Made by a program: the position numbers and the translations under genes
Shown here: positions 19,266 through 28,134 of the stretch, in pieces
Position numbering within the stretch: position 1 is the first letter of the stretch
How the letters are laid out: every line of letters starts with the position of its first letter
The notes under the pieces: model-generated
What the model saw: the letters and a program-made list of their open reading frames with translations, nothing else
Databases searched by the model: none
What the model was told of the DNA's origin: nothing
From: Serratia sp. PL17
GTDB lineage: Bacteria; Pseudomonadota; Gammaproteobacteria; Enterobacterales; Enterobacteriaceae
Length of the DNA: 64,000 bases
Direction: 5' to 3'
NCBI RefSeq assembly: GCF_017832355.1
Contig: NZ_JAFIBY010000004.1
Location: 310,001 to 374,000, forward strand

Positions 19266-19709
19266 GGTTATAGCTCAAAATTAAGAATGTAAGCTTGGCA
19301 GTTTGCCAATGTATTCGCTCCACATGACAATCTTATGACAAGCCCACTAATACCATGAATTGGCTTGAAAATTAAAGATGGCAAATAGGAATTAACAATT
19401 AACGCGGACAAAACCAATGGAAAAAACATAGGAGAGTGAAAATTTAACGCTAGCTATTTTCAACAAAAAAAACCTGTCGCTTAAGCTTAGGGTAAATTCT
19501 TATAACAAAGATAAAAAAAACAGCAAACGCGCCGTAATTAGAAAAATATAGCCGTATTCGCATAGACAAAGTTAATTCCCAGGGATTTAATATCCACCGT
19601 TATTCAAGGTGCATTAAGAAAATATTGATAGAAACCTGCATTAACTTAAAAAGGTGTTCTATAGTTTTTAGTGCTAACGCCCGTTAGTATTTTCCGTAGG
19701 ATGGAATCT
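19266..19709. other. AT-rich intergenic region, divergent promoters
   Basis: 444 bp, clearly more A/T-rich than the flanking genes, with several A-tracts (for example around 19466 and 19513). It separates the esterase gene from aqpZ. H-NS-type silencing is possible from composition alone. No open frame with a ribosome-binding site or structured RNA was recognised. Confidence 0.4.
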
Positions 19710-20405
19710 ATGTCAAAGCGACTTTTTGCCGAATTTTTTGGCACATTTTGGTTGGTGTTCGGTGGTTGTGGTAGCGCCGTATTAGCAGCAGCATTCCCAC
19801 AGCTGGGTATTGGTTTTCTCGGTGTCGCACTCGCTTTTGGTCTTACCGTGGTAACAATGGCCTATGCCGTTGGCCATATTTCTGGCGGGCATTTTAACCC
19901 AGCCATTACCGTGGGGTTATTTGCCGGTGGCCGTTTCGCCGCAAAAGATGTTATTCCTTACGTGATTGCTCAGGTGATTGGCGGGATTGCTGCAGCGGCG
20001 GTGTTGTATTTAATCGCCAGCGGTAAAGCAGGTTTCGATGCCACTGCTGGCGGCTTTGCCTCCAACGGTTACGGTGAACACTCACCGGGTGGTTATTCTC
20101 TGCAATCTGCTATCGTCATTGAATTGGTGCTGACAGCATTTTTCCTGATCGTTATTCATGGTGTCACGGACAAACGTGCGCCAGCCGGTTTTGCTCCCTT
20201 AGCGATTGGTTTGACATTAACGCTGATTCACTTGATCAGTATTCCGGTAACCAATACTTCTGTTAACCCTGCGCGCAGTACCGGCGTGGCCATCTTCCAA
20301 GGTACCTGGGCATTGCAACAGCTTTGGGTATTCTGGCTAGTCCCCTTAGTGGGCGGTGCTATCGGTGGCCTGATTTATCGCTGCCTGTTGGAAGACAAAA
20401 AGTAA
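19710..20405 (+). CDS. aqpZ: Aquaporin Z
   Basis: 231 aa, six membrane spans with the two pore half-helices: [12 protein letters not shown] (first NPA) and [12 protein letters not shown] (second NPA plus the selectivity Arg). The aromatic/arginine filter and [15 protein letters not shown] loop match E. coli AqpZ. It conducts water through the inner membrane. ATG 19710 gives the family start ([19 protein letters not shown]); earlier in-frame ATGs add residues absent from homologues. Confidence 0.96.
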   Translation: MSKRLFAEFFGTFWLVFGGCGSAVLAAAFPQLGIGFLGVALAFGLTVVTMAYAVGHISGGHFNPAITVGLFAGGRFAAKDVIPYVIAQVIGGIAAAAVLYLIASGKAGFDATAGGFASNGYGEHSPGGYSLQSAIVIELVLTAFFLIVIHGVTDKRAPAGFAPLAIGLTLTLIHLISIPVTNTSVNPARSTGVAIFQGTWALQQLWVFWLVPLVGGAIGGLIYRCLLEDKK

Positions 20406-20407
20406 TT

Positions 20408-20502
20408 TATACCCGGTAATACTCTGTCAGGGCAGCCGCTATATCCGATGGTTTTCTGCGTATTTCTCGCGGAAAGAGGAAGGGTATATTGGTTGCCCTG
20501 AC
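20408..20502. repeat. Interleaved inverted repeats after aqpZ
   Basis: TATACCC (20408-20414) pairs with GGGTATA (20482-20488), while GTCAGGGCAGCC (20426-20437) pairs with GGTTGCCCTGAC (20491-20502), 11 of 12 plus one G-U. The two pairings cross each other, so only one can form as a simple hairpin, or both as a pseudoknot. The outer TATACCC/GGGTATA ends are the same as in the ERIC copies here, but the centre is not ERIC-like. Confidence 0.5.
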
Positions 20503-20507
20503 GTTAT

Positions 20508-21278
20508 TTATCCCCTGCTCACTTCAAACATCATGATATCGCTGGTAAATGATCCGTCTTGCTGGATCGCGAAATGCCGCAGCACATCTTCAGAAACCCC
20601 TTGTTGAAACGCACGAATAGCCGTAACGAAATGCTCTGGCGTACGCATGCGCGCCACCCAGCTGCTAAATTCCAGATACAACCGATCTGACGTCACCTCT
20701 CGAACCTGCAACCCAGATTCTGTTATCAAGCTCAGCCATTCGCCCGGTGCATAATTGCGGACATGTGACGTATCGCGCAGGACTTCAACGGTTTGCAGAT
20801 AGATATCCAACAAAGGATGCCCTGGTGAGACCACATCCATAAAGATAGCTTTTCCCCCCGGCTTCAGCACCCGACGCACTTCGCGCAATGCCTGGCCAAC
20901 ATCATGCCAGTGGTGCGCCGAATAACGGCTGATCACCAGATCAAAGCTGGCATCATCAAACGGCAGTGATTCGGCTACGCCCTGCTGCACCTGGATATTA
21001 GTAAAGCCTTTATCCGCTGCGGCCTGGCTTACTACCGCCAACATCTGTACCGATAAGTCGTAAGCCACCACCTGCGCCACTTTTGCCGCAGCCGTAAAAC
21101 TGGCGTGACCTGCACCACAGCCCAGATCGAGCAGCCTGGCATCGGCATGGGGTTCCAGCAGCAGCCCCAGTCGTTGTAAATCCTTCCCCTGCGCATGGAC
21201 TGCGCTGGTCAGATAAGCGCTGGCCTGCTCGCCAAACTGACGATCGACCGCATTTTTATGGCTGTTGCTCTTGCTCAT
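20508..21278 (-). CDS. yafE: SAM-dependent methyltransferase YafE
   Basis: 256 aa UbiE/COQ5-like class I methyltransferase. Motif I is LLDLGCGAGHASF, with ISRYSAHHWHDVGQALRE, VLKPGGKAIFMDVVSPGHP and TSHVRNYAPGEW matching E. coli YafE closely as I remember it. The substrate is unknown. It is encoded divergently from an MmyB-type regulator with 115 bp between start codons, suggesting a regulator-target pair. Confidence 0.88.
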   Translation of the reverse strand: MSKSNSHKNAVDRQFGEQASAYLTSAVHAQGKDLQRLGLLLEPHADARLLDLGCGAGHASFTAAAKVAQVVAYDLSVQMLAVVSQAAADKGFTNIQVQQGVAESLPFDDASFDLVISRYSAHHWHDVGQALREVRRVLKPGGKAIFMDVVSPGHPLLDIYLQTVEVLRDTSHVRNYAPGEWLSLITESGLQVREVTSDRLYLEFSSWVARMRTPEHFVTAIRAFQQGVSEDVLRHFAIQQDGSFTSDIMMFEVSRG

Positions 21279-21393
21279 ATGTGCCCCATTTATTGTATGG
21301 CTTACGCCTGTGCCGGATGACTTTTGTTACTATAATCAGCTTAATATACGGGTACAATATGAGCAGTTATCCTAGTATCAGGGGTACCAGTCT
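21279..21393. promoter_or_regulatory. Divergent yafE / regulator promoter region
   Basis: The interval contains a plus-strand -10-like TACAAT (near 21353) and a minus-strand TATAGT, so the promoters face away from each other and nearly overlap. GGGTAC occurs twice (near 21350 and 21383), which might mark operator repeats of the regulator. Moderate support only. Confidence 0.35.
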
Positions 21394-22179
21394 ATGCAAT
21401 CAGAAGCCTTATCCGGTCCCAAGGCACTCGGTGCCTTTTTACGCGCCCACCGTGAGCGTATTACACCGGAAATGCTGGGCTTACCCAGCGCACCACGCCG
21501 TCGCACCAGCGGCCTGCGCCGTGAAGAGCTGGCGCAAATCAGCGGTATTAGTGCCACGTGGTATACCTGGATTGAACAGGGCCGGGAGGTGTCCATCTCT
21601 CCGCATACACTGGCACGCATTGCCAAAGCGCTCCGTTTGGGGCATGCCGAACGCCACTATTTATTTACCCTGGCGCGGGTGGCCGATCCCGAACAAGAAC
21701 AGCATCAGGAAATGGCTAACAGTGCGGTTTTACAAAGCGTTCATCAGGTAGCGGTGCCTTGCTATCTCCTGGATATCACCTGGAATGTCGCGGCCTGGAA
21801 TGCGCCCGCGGAAAGCCTGTTCAGCGGCTGGCTGGGCCAAACCAACACGCCCAATCTGCTGCACTTTATGTTTTTCCATCCGTTAGCGAAAACGCTGGTC
21901 AGCGACTGGGAAGATCGTGCGCGGCGCGTGGTCGCCGAATTTCGCGCCGAAACCAGCCATCACCAAAATACCGAAGAGATTCGTGCTTTTGTGCGCAATA
22001 TGACCCACAACAGCGAGGCGTTTAACCACTGGTGGAAACAGCACGATGTCATGGCACGCGAAGGGGGCGAAAGGGGGTTCGAACACCCCCAACGCGGTCC
22101 CTTACGCTTTCAGCAACTGACGTTTCATCCTGCGGAAAACAGCGGGCTAAAGCTGGTGATGTTAATCCCTTTGCCGTAA
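21394..22179 (+). CDS. XRE/MmyB-type transcriptional regulator
   Basis: 261 aa. N-terminal helix-turn-helix (GAFLRAHRERITPEMLG; TSGLRREELAQISGISATWYTWIEQGRE is the hallmark block of this family, residues ~37-66) followed by the MmyB-like ligand-binding domain (PCYLLDITWNVAAWNAPAESLF; FFHPLAKTLVSDWEDRA; GPLRFQQLTFHP). The domain binds small hydrophobic ligands in related proteins. Divergent from yafE, its likely target. Confidence 0.87.
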   Translation: MQSEALSGPKALGAFLRAHRERITPEMLGLPSAPRRRTSGLRREELAQISGISATWYTWIEQGREVSISPHTLARIAKALRLGHAERHYLFTLARVADPEQEQHQEMANSAVLQSVHQVAVPCYLLDITWNVAAWNAPAESLFSGWLGQTNTPNLLHFMFFHPLAKTLVSDWEDRARRVVAEFRAETSHHQNTEEIRAFVRNMTHNSEAFNHWWKQHDVMAREGGERGFEHPQRGPLRFQQLTFHPAENSGLKLVMLIPLP

Positions 22180-22305
22180 CTGGTAACAAATTCATAATCA
22201 GGTTTACCTACCATTTATTTATTGCTTCATACAAACGCGCTAGGGTGAGAGTTACCGATGATATCGATCATCCAGTACCGTAATTAATCTCCTTGAGGTA
22301 ATCCT

Positions 22306-23061
22306 ATGCAATCTGAAGAACAACGCCTTATCGATGGTCTGTTTGGCCGCTTGAAAGATGCCGAGACCAAGACAGGCCAGAGGGATCTCCAGGCAGAGCA
22401 GCAAATCAATCAGCACATTCGTGAGCAGCCTTCAGCACCTTATTACATGGCGCAGGCAATGATTATTCAGGAAGCGGCCTTGAAGCAGCTTGACCAGCGG
22501 GTAAAAGATCTGGAAAGCCAGATTGCCCAACAACAGCAAAATAGCGCCAACCAGCAAAGCAGCGGCGGTTTCCTGGCCGGCCTGTTTGGCGGCGGTAACC
22601 GCAACACGCCAAGCCCGCGTGAGCAATATCAGGCGCAACAGCAGAACAACGCGGCATGGAACAATCAGCCGCAAGCAGGCTACGCTCCACAGCAGCAGCA
22701 ACCCGCTTATAGCCAGCCACAACAGGCGGCACCTTCACGTGCTGGCGGGTTCCTTGGTGGCGCATTGCAAACTGCAGCCGGCGTAGCGGGAGGGGTGGTG
22801 CTCGCCGATATGCTAACCGGCATGTTCCGCCATTCACAGCCGGAAGAGATTGTGAACATTATCGATGAGACACCGGCAACGCCGGTGGATGACAGCGCAA
22901 TGCGTAACTTCGACGCATCCAATAATCTCGATACCTTTAATAACGGTGGCGACAGCCGTTTCCTCAACCAGGATAACGGGTTCCAGAACGCGGACTATCA
23001 AAACGACGATAGTAACGACTTCTCTGATGACGACTACAACGACGACGATTCATTTATCTGA
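22306..23061 (+). CDS. DUF2076 family protein
   Basis: 251 aa. N-terminal coiled-coil-prone segment (LIDGLFGRLKDAETKTGQRD; IIQEAALKQLDQRVKDLESQI), a Gln/Asn/Pro-rich low-complexity middle (about 75-140), a short Gly/Ala segment GGALQTAAGVAGGVVLADML, then a strongly acidic C-terminal tail with repeated Asp-Asp-Asp (about 220-251). This is the DUF2076 layout; the function is unknown. Monocistronic, with a GAGG ribosome-binding site and a strong terminator. Confidence 0.85.
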   Translation: MQSEEQRLIDGLFGRLKDAETKTGQRDLQAEQQINQHIREQPSAPYYMAQAMIIQEAALKQLDQRVKDLESQIAQQQQNSANQQSSGGFLAGLFGGGNRNTPSPREQYQAQQQNNAAWNNQPQAGYAPQQQQPAYSQPQQAAPSRAGGFLGGALQTAAGVAGGVVLADMLTGMFRHSQPEEIVNIIDETPATPVDDSAMRNFDASNNLDTFNNGGDSRFLNQDNGFQNADYQNDDSNDFSDDDYNDDDSFI

Positions 23062-23067
23062 TCCATT

Positions 23068-23091
23068 CCCCCTCTCCACCTGGAGAGGGGG
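23068..23091 (+). terminator. Terminator after the DUF2076 gene
   Basis: CCCCCTCTCC and GGAGAGGGGG form a perfect 10-bp stem with loop ACCT, seven bases after the stop codon. Confidence 0.75.
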
Positions 23092-23159
23092 GTGTGTTCC
23101 CTTCTCCGCACAACGGGTCTACAGTTAAACCTGCCTTTTACCGCAGCTGACGAGAAACC

Positions 23160-23711
23160 ATGCAACAGACTCACCCTACCGCCCCTTTTGTTAGCGCCCG
23201 TCTGCTGATGCGCCCGCCCGTCGCCGACGATCTAGCTCGCTTTTACGCCATTTTTGGCGATCCCGACACGCAACGTTTTAATCCGGCAGGCCCCATTGCC
23301 AGCGAGGCGCAGGCGCAGCAGGCGTTGGCTGAACGGATCGAAAATTGGCAGCATCACGGCTACGGCTCTTGGGCTATTGCGCGGCTTGAGCGACCGGAAT
23401 GGGTCATCGGTTTTGGTGGGATATCCTGGCGGCCGCTGGGCGCGCAGCGCACGGTGAATCTGGGTTATCGTTTTGATACGCAGGTTTGGGGCGGTGGGTT
23501 AGCCACAGAACTGGCACAGGCCTCACTCGAATTTGGTTTCGAACATCTACGGCTGGCAGAAATCTCTGCGATCGTGCGTGAAAAAAACCTGGCCTCACGC
23601 CGCGTGCTGGAAAAAGCAGGTTTACGTTTGGTCGATACCCTGGATGACGTGCCTGGCGATACGCCAAGCCTGGTTTTCAGTATCACAAGCCGTGAATATC
23701 AGGGTCGCTAA
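23160..23711 (+). CDS. GNAT family N-acetyltransferase (RimJ/RimL-like)
   Basis: 183 aa of the Acetyltransf_3 type: SARLLMRPPVADDLARFYAIFGDPDTQRF at the N-terminus, a long central WAIARLERPEWVIGFGGI strand, and GYRFDTQVWGGGLATELAQASLEFGF as the acetyl-CoA loop, then NLASRRVLEKAGLRL. Such enzymes acetylate protein N-termini or small molecules; the substrate here is unknown. Its stop codon overlaps the convergent next gene by 4 bp. Confidence 0.87.
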   Translation: MQQTHPTAPFVSARLLMRPPVADDLARFYAIFGDPDTQRFNPAGPIASEAQAQQALAERIENWQHHGYGSWAIARLERPEWVIGFGGISWRPLGAQRTVNLGYRFDTQVWGGGLATELAQASLEFGFEHLRLAEISAIVREKNLASRRVLEKAGLRLVDTLDDVPGDTPSLVFSITSREYQGR

Positions 23712-23962
23712 GCCGGTGGTTCATCGTTGATTTTCGCCAAAACCCGGCGATAGGACTTCACTTTTTGACGCTTCTTCAGCCAGGTCGTGGTGGAGACGAT
23801 AAAAATCAGCCCTGACATCGTCAAGACCCCCATCGGATGACCGTAAAACACCATCATGGCGAAGTAAATGGCAGAGACAATTGCTACCCATTTCGCCGTA
23901 TTCCCCACCGCGTTCTTTTCCTGACTTAAACGGCGGAGATGCTCTTCTTCACTGATTCCCAT
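23708..23962 (-). CDS. Small inner-membrane protein, two membrane segments
   Basis: 84 aa. An acidic N-terminus (GISEEEHLRRLSQEKNAVGN) is followed by two hydrophobic segments (about 25-40 and 44-58) and a basic tail (KKRQKVKSYRRVLAK). A good AAGGAG ribosome-binding site precedes the ATG. I do not recognise the family. By the positive-inside rule the C-terminus is cytoplasmic. Convergent with the GNAT gene, overlapping 4 bp. Confidence 0.7.
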   Translation of the reverse strand: MGISEEEHLRRLSQEKNAVGNTAKWVAIVSAIYFAMMVFYGHPMGVLTMSGLIFIVSTTTWLKKRQKVKSYRRVLAKINDEPPA

Positions 23963-24048
23963 ACACGCTCCTTTTCGGCTGAATGCTCCATTATATGCGG
24001 CCAGAGTGCTGATATTTCAATCGATTAAAGGGTAAAGAAGCGTAAAGT

Positions 24049-24501
24049 TCAGCGGGTATAGTCAGAGCGATGATGCAAATAACGCCCCGGCAGATGCTCC
24101 CCGGGTAAGGCGGTGCCTTCATTGCGGCCAAACAGCCGGTAGCGGTTGCTGGCCACCAGGTTATAAAACGCATCCGCCAGCCGAGGGGGGAGAAAACGCG
24201 CCAGCGCCAGTAACCGAAATGGCCAACCAAGCTGGCGCATTGCCTGAAAAAAAGCAGCCGATCTTAGCCAGTACTGCCCTTGTTCAAGATACACAATGGA
24301 GTCAATACGGTCGGTCGGTAAGCCCAACCCGCCTAAGATGGCTTGCCCTTCCGCAGATTGCACCGTAGCCAGCAGGATCTTGCCCTGACGATCCGCACGG
24401 ATCAAAAATCTCACCAGTCCGTGGCACAGGTTGCATTCGCCATCGAATAACAACACCCGATCATCAGGTTGGAGATAAGGGGGGAGCGTTAATAGATTCA
24501 T
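24049..24501 (-). CDS. DCC-family thiol-disulfide oxidoreductase-like protein (DUF393)
   Basis: 150 aa from the ATG at 24501, which has AGGAGG four bases upstream. The DUF393 hallmark FDGECNLCHGLVRFLI contains the C-x-x-C pair, followed by VQSAEGQAILGGLGL, the conserved SIVYLE strand and a C-terminal YRLFGR. The fold is thioredoxin-like; biochemical function is mostly unproven. Monocistronic and preceded by the small secreted protein gene on the same strand. Confidence 0.85.
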   Translation of the reverse strand: MNLLTLPPYLQPDDRVLLFDGECNLCHGLVRFLIRADRQGKILLATVQSAEGQAILGGLGLPTDRIDSIVYLEQGQYWLRSAAFFQAMRQLGWPFRLLALARFLPPRLADAFYNLVASNRYRLFGRNEGTALPGEHLPGRYLHHRSDYTR

Positions 24502-24565
24502 CCTGCCTCCTGAGGAAAACCTCCTCAGACTACCCTGCATTCCCCCTCAGAGCTAGCCGGTCCGT

Positions 24566-24901
24566 TTAAGGCGCGAGGGGCACGGGTGGCGTATCTGGCA
24601 AGGCAACGACAGAAACACGGACTTCATAATGTTTGGCGCTACTTGCCGGGATCACCGCAGTGAGCTTATTGATGGTTTCGGTTGGGTTATCGCTGGCGGA
24701 CGTCGCGCAGAACAGTTCCCCTCCGTGACAGAACCCCGGTTTAGGCATATGTCCGCCCGGGAACGGGGGTAAGCGGAAACCTTGTTCTGCCAGCGGTGGG
24801 GCATTTTTCTCTGCCGGTGCCGGAGCGGAAAGCGCGCTAACGCTGAACAGCGTCACAGCAGCCAAAAAAGGCAGTGTCAGTACGTTAATTGCATTTTTCA
24901 T
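24566..24901 (-). CDS. Hypothetical exported protein
   Basis: 111 aa from the ATG at 24901 (GAGGA eight bases upstream). Signal peptide about 1-25 (VSALSAPAP). The mature part is Pro-rich, with two cysteines in PGFCHGGELFCATSASDNP that could form a disulfide, and a predicted strand region HYEVRVSVVALPDTP. I do not recognise the family. Probably periplasmic. Confidence 0.6.
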   Translation of the reverse strand: MKNAINVLTLPFLAAVTLFSVSALSAPAPAEKNAPPLAEQGFRLPPFPGGHMPKPGFCHGGELFCATSASDNPTETINKLTAVIPASSAKHYEVRVSVVALPDTPPVPLAP

Positions 24902-25073
24902 GTCATGTGTCCTCATTTGCCGGGATTGGGCTTAACCTACCCCGCCCCCGGCCAATGAGAAAGCCGCTTTTCACGACCTTTTCACCCCGATGATCTTTGC
25001 TTACATCCCGCCGCTAACGTGATGAAAATTTAAGGATTATGTAAAGAATCATCGGTTTTTCTTTCTCGCGGGA

Positions 25074-25700
25074 TTACTTGCCTTTGGTCAGCGTGCTGTA
25101 GCTGGTCATCAGGTTGCGGTAATCAGGAATATGGTTGGAGAACAAGGCCCCCAGCCCTTCCACATCATTGCGCCAGTCGCGGTGCAGTTCACAGGCGACG
25201 CCGAACCAGGTCATCAGCTGCGCACCTTCGGCTTCCATGCGGCTCCACGCCGATTGACGCGTCAGTTCGTTGAAGGTGCCGGACGCATCGGTAACCACAA
25301 ACACCTCAAAACCTTCGCTGAGGGCGGACAGCGCCGGGAAAGCTACGCAGACTTCGGTGACGACACCGGCGATGATCAGCTGCTTACGGCCGGTGGCTTT
25401 CACTGCGTTGACGAAATCCTCGTTATCCCAGGCATTAATCTGGCCAGGGCGCGGAATAAAGGGGGCATCGGGGAATTGAGCCTTTAGCTCAGGCACCAGC
25501 GGGCCGTTAGGGCCATCTTCGAAACTGGTGGTCAGAATGGTTGGCAGGTTGAAATACTTCGCTAAATCACCCAGCGCCAGTACGTTATTTTTAAAACGAT
25601 CGGGATCGATATCGCGTACAAGAGAAAGCAGCCCTGCCTGATGATCCACCAGCAAAACGACGGCCTGATCCTTATCGAGGCGTTTGTAGTTTGCAGTCAT
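25074..25700 (-). CDS. ycaC: Isochorismatase-family hydrolase YcaC
   Basis: 208 aa. The start YKRLDKDQAVVLLVDHQAGL contains the catalytic Asp of the cysteine-hydrolase fold, with the nucleophile Cys in GVVTEVCVAFPALSAL. It matches YcaC in length and in the GPNGPLVPEL loop. YcaC forms an octamer/hexadecamer in the cytoplasm; its natural substrate is unknown. Same strand as the pirin gene 126 bp upstream, with its own AAGGAG ribosome-binding site. Confidence 0.88.
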   Translation of the reverse strand: MTANYKRLDKDQAVVLLVDHQAGLLSLVRDIDPDRFKNNVLALGDLAKYFNLPTILTTSFEDGPNGPLVPELKAQFPDAPFIPRPGQINAWDNEDFVNAVKATGRKQLIIAGVVTEVCVAFPALSALSEGFEVFVVTDASGTFNELTRQSAWSRMEAEGAQLMTWFGVACELHRDWRNDVEGLGALFSNHIPDYRNLMTSYSTLTKGK

Positions 25701-25826
25701 GGTTTACTCCTTTTGGGATTGATTATCGCGGTTAAAAGTTGCCTTTGACCGAGAGGCCAAAGCGCAGAGGTTACCTAAGTGTAGAACCCGATCCGGAGAT
25801 CACTTTCCGGATCAGTTCTGAGATGC

Positions 25827-26714
25827 TTATTGCGGGCTGGCGTCATGTTCTGCCGTCATGCTGCCAAACTTGCCACCGTTGAAGTCACGGAAAGCCTGCT
25901 GGATCTCCGCGTCGCTGTTCATCACGAACGGGCCATAACCTACGATAGGCTCGTCGATTGGCTCGCCACTCAATACCAGCAAAGCAACATCGTTATTGGC
26001 TTCGATAGTGATCGTATCGCCCGCACGATCAAACCTGACCATTTGGGTTTCACGTACCACTTCCTCGCCGTTAACGTGAACAGCACCGTGCAATATCACC
26101 AGCGCCAGCGTATGGCCTTCTTTCACCGTCAACGTGGTGGTATGGCCTGCATTTAACTTCATGTCCCAAACGTTGAGCGGGCTGAAGGTGCGTACCGGGC
26201 CGTCGTGACCGTCAAAGTTGCCGGCAATTACGCGAATTTGCCCTGCGCCATCCGCCAGCGGAACGACCGGAATATCGGCATTCAGCAGCGTCTGGTAACC
26301 CGGCTCGGCCATTTTGTCTTTGGCTGGCAGGTTCACCCACAGCTGCACCATTTCCATGGTGCCGCCATTGCGCGAGAAATTCCGTGAATGGAATTCTTCG
26401 TGCAAGATGCCCGAAGCAGCGGTCATCCACTGAACATCGCCGGGGCCAATCACCCCGCCGCTACCGGTAGAATCACGGTGCTCCACTTCCCCTTGGTACA
26501 CGATGGTGACCGTTTCAAACCCGCGATGCGGATGTTGACCGACGCCACGCGTGCCGGAAGCGGAACGGAACTTGGTGGGCGCTGCATGATCCAACAGCAG
26601 GAACGGGCTCATTTCCGCCCCCAGATCGTTATAGGAGAACAGCGAATTCACCAGGAAACCGTTGCCGACCCAGTGGGCTTCAGGGCTGTTGTAAATACCG
26701 AGGATTTTTTTCAT
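25827..26714 (-). CDS. Pirin family protein (quercetin 2,3-dioxygenase-like)
   Basis: 295 aa bicupin. N-terminal cupin carries the metal motif GVGQHPHRGFETVTIVYQGE plus HRDSTGSGGVIGPGDVQWM and HEEFHS, supplying three His and one Glu. The C-terminal cupin includes LVILHGAVHVNGEE, and the protein ends with a typical EPIVGYGPFVMNS segment. Bacterial pirins of this type have quercetinase activity or act as redox-sensing regulators. It is divergent from a LysR-type regulator gene that probably controls it. Confidence 0.88.
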   Translation of the reverse strand: MKKILGIYNSPEAHWVGNGFLVNSLFSYNDLGAEMSPFLLLDHAAPTKFRSASGTRGVGQHPHRGFETVTIVYQGEVEHRDSTGSGGVIGPGDVQWMTAASGILHEEFHSRNFSRNGGTMEMVQLWVNLPAKDKMAEPGYQTLLNADIPVVPLADGAGQIRVIAGNFDGHDGPVRTFSPLNVWDMKLNAGHTTTLTVKEGHTLALVILHGAVHVNGEEVVRETQMVRFDRAGDTITIEANNDVALLVLSGEPIDEPIVGYGPFVMNSDAEIQQAFRDFNGGKFGSMTAEHDASPQ

Positions 26715-26810
26715 ATTGAACTCCTGTTTCAGGTCTCACGACCTTACGTTGATGCCAGAAGTTTAATCCAGCCCCCTTTGCTGCAGTAGTCGTCAAGATG
26801 TACACTCAGC

Positions 26811-26826
26811 GTTCTATATATAGGAC
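26811..26826. promoter_or_regulatory. Palindrome in the pirin/LysR divergent promoter
   Basis: GTTCTATATATAGGAC is a near-perfect palindrome with a perfect 10-bp CTATATATAG core, 14 bp upstream of the LysR start. It could be an operator for the regulator or simply include a -10 element. Confidence 0.35.
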
Positions 26827-26840
26827 GATAAGGACAGGCG

Positions 26841-27749
26841 ATGTTCACCGATTTAAACGATCTGTTTTATTTCGCCAGCGTGGTCGATCATCAGGGGTTC
26901 GCCCCCGCCAGCCGCGCGCTGGGCATACCGAAGTCAAAATTGAGCCGCCGCGTAGCATTACTGGAAGAACGCTTAAACGTGCGCCTTATTCAACGCTCAA
27001 CGCGGCGTTTTTCTGTCACCGACGTGGGCCTGAATTACTACACGCACTGCAAGGCGATGCTGGTTGAAGCCGATGCAGCGCAACAGGCTATTGAACAAAC
27101 CCGCGCTGAGCCATGCGGCACCGTGCGCATGTCTTGCCCGGTAGCCATCCTGCATACCCGGGTCGGCAGCATGGTCGCGGCTTTTATGGCCGATTACCCG
27201 AAAGTCACTGTGCACCTAGAGGCCACCAACCGCCGGGTTGACGTGGTCGGTGAAGGATTGGATCTGGCGATTCGTGTGCGGCCGCCACCGTTGGAAGACA
27301 GCGATCTGGTGCTGAAAATTTTGGCACAGCGAACCTGGTGTATCGCCGCCAGCCCTGCGCTGGTGAGAACCCTTGGCCCAGTACAACGACCGGAGGAATT
27401 GCGTAAATACCCCACGCTGGATCTCGGGCCGGCACGTGCACAGCACCTGTGGCAGTTGACCGGGCCCGACGGTGAAAAAATGGAATGGGAGCATAGGCCA
27501 CGGCTGGTCACCGACGACATGCTGATGCTGCGAACCGCCGCAATTGCAGGGGCCGGGATTGTACAGCTGCCGTCAATGATGATGCGCGACGACATGTTGC
27601 GTGGCGAACTGGTACAGCTGTTGCCCGGTTGGCAGCCCCAGGGCGGCGTGGTGCATGCGGTCTTCCCATCACGCCGCGGACTGCTACCGGCGGTGCGGCT
27701 GCTGCTCGATTATCTGGCGCAGCAGTTCGCCACCCTCGAAGAAGAGTGA
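26841..27749 (+). CDS. LysR-type transcriptional regulator
   Basis: 302 aa. N-terminal winged helix (FTDLNDLFYFASVVDHQGFAPASRAL; IPKSKLSRRVALLEERL), then the periplasmic-binding-like effector domain (GTVRMSCPVAIL; VGEGLDLAIRVRPP). It belongs to the group that sits divergently next to pirin genes, so pirin is the probable target. AAGGA precedes the ATG. Its stop codon directly abuts the convergent VOC gene. Confidence 0.9.
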   Translation: MFTDLNDLFYFASVVDHQGFAPASRALGIPKSKLSRRVALLEERLNVRLIQRSTRRFSVTDVGLNYYTHCKAMLVEADAAQQAIEQTRAEPCGTVRMSCPVAILHTRVGSMVAAFMADYPKVTVHLEATNRRVDVVGEGLDLAIRVRPPPLEDSDLVLKILAQRTWCIAASPALVRTLGPVQRPEELRKYPTLDLGPARAQHLWQLTGPDGEKMEWEHRPRLVTDDMLMLRTAAIAGAGIVQLPSMMMRDDMLRGELVQLLPGWQPQGGVVHAVFPSRRGLLPAVRLLLDYLAQQFATLEEE

Positions 27750-28133
27750 TCAGGCCGTAATTTCTATGGCATTACCATCAGGGTCGCGGATGACTGCCTC
27801 GTAAAATCCATCACCGGTCTGGCGCGGTGCTGCCAGCAGGATCCCCTCTTGCTGCGCGCGCTGCGCCAACCGATCGACCAGGCCTTCGTCGCCGACCGAC
27901 AGAGCTATATGCGCCCAACCCACACGCTCATTAGCCTGTTCCGCCGGCAATAATTCTGGCAGGCCCATAATTTCCAGCGTCGGACCGGTGGCCAGGCGAA
28001 CAAAGCGGGACACAAATCCCGGGCGGTTGCGGCTAACATACAGCTCCCCGGCATCGCCGTTGAAATAACGCTGCCAAAATGCCACTTGTGCATCAATATC
28101 GCGGGTCCACAGTGCAACATGGGCTATTTGCAT
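27750..28133 (-). CDS. VOC family (glyoxalase/bleomycin-resistance fold) protein
   Basis: 127 aa, two beta-alpha-beta-beta-beta modules. MQIAHVALWTRDIDAQVAFWQRYF opens with the first metal His, and the end FYEAVIRDPDGNAIEIT carries the typical final Glu. Could be a lyase, isomerase or binding protein; glyoxalase I activity is not proved. Its ATG lies one base after the DeoR-type regulator stop, so the two form an operon. Confidence 0.85.
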   Translation of the reverse strand: MQIAHVALWTRDIDAQVAFWQRYFNGDAGELYVSRNRPGFVSRFVRLATGPTLEIMGLPELLPAEQANERVGWAHIALSVGDEGLVDRLAQRAQQEGILLAAPRQTGDGFYEAVIRDPDGNAIEITA

Positions 28134-28134
28134 T

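Noticed and set aside
21281-21751. 156-codon plus-strand open frame
   Set aside because: Overlaps the MmyB-type regulator in another frame; the regulator has full family motifs.
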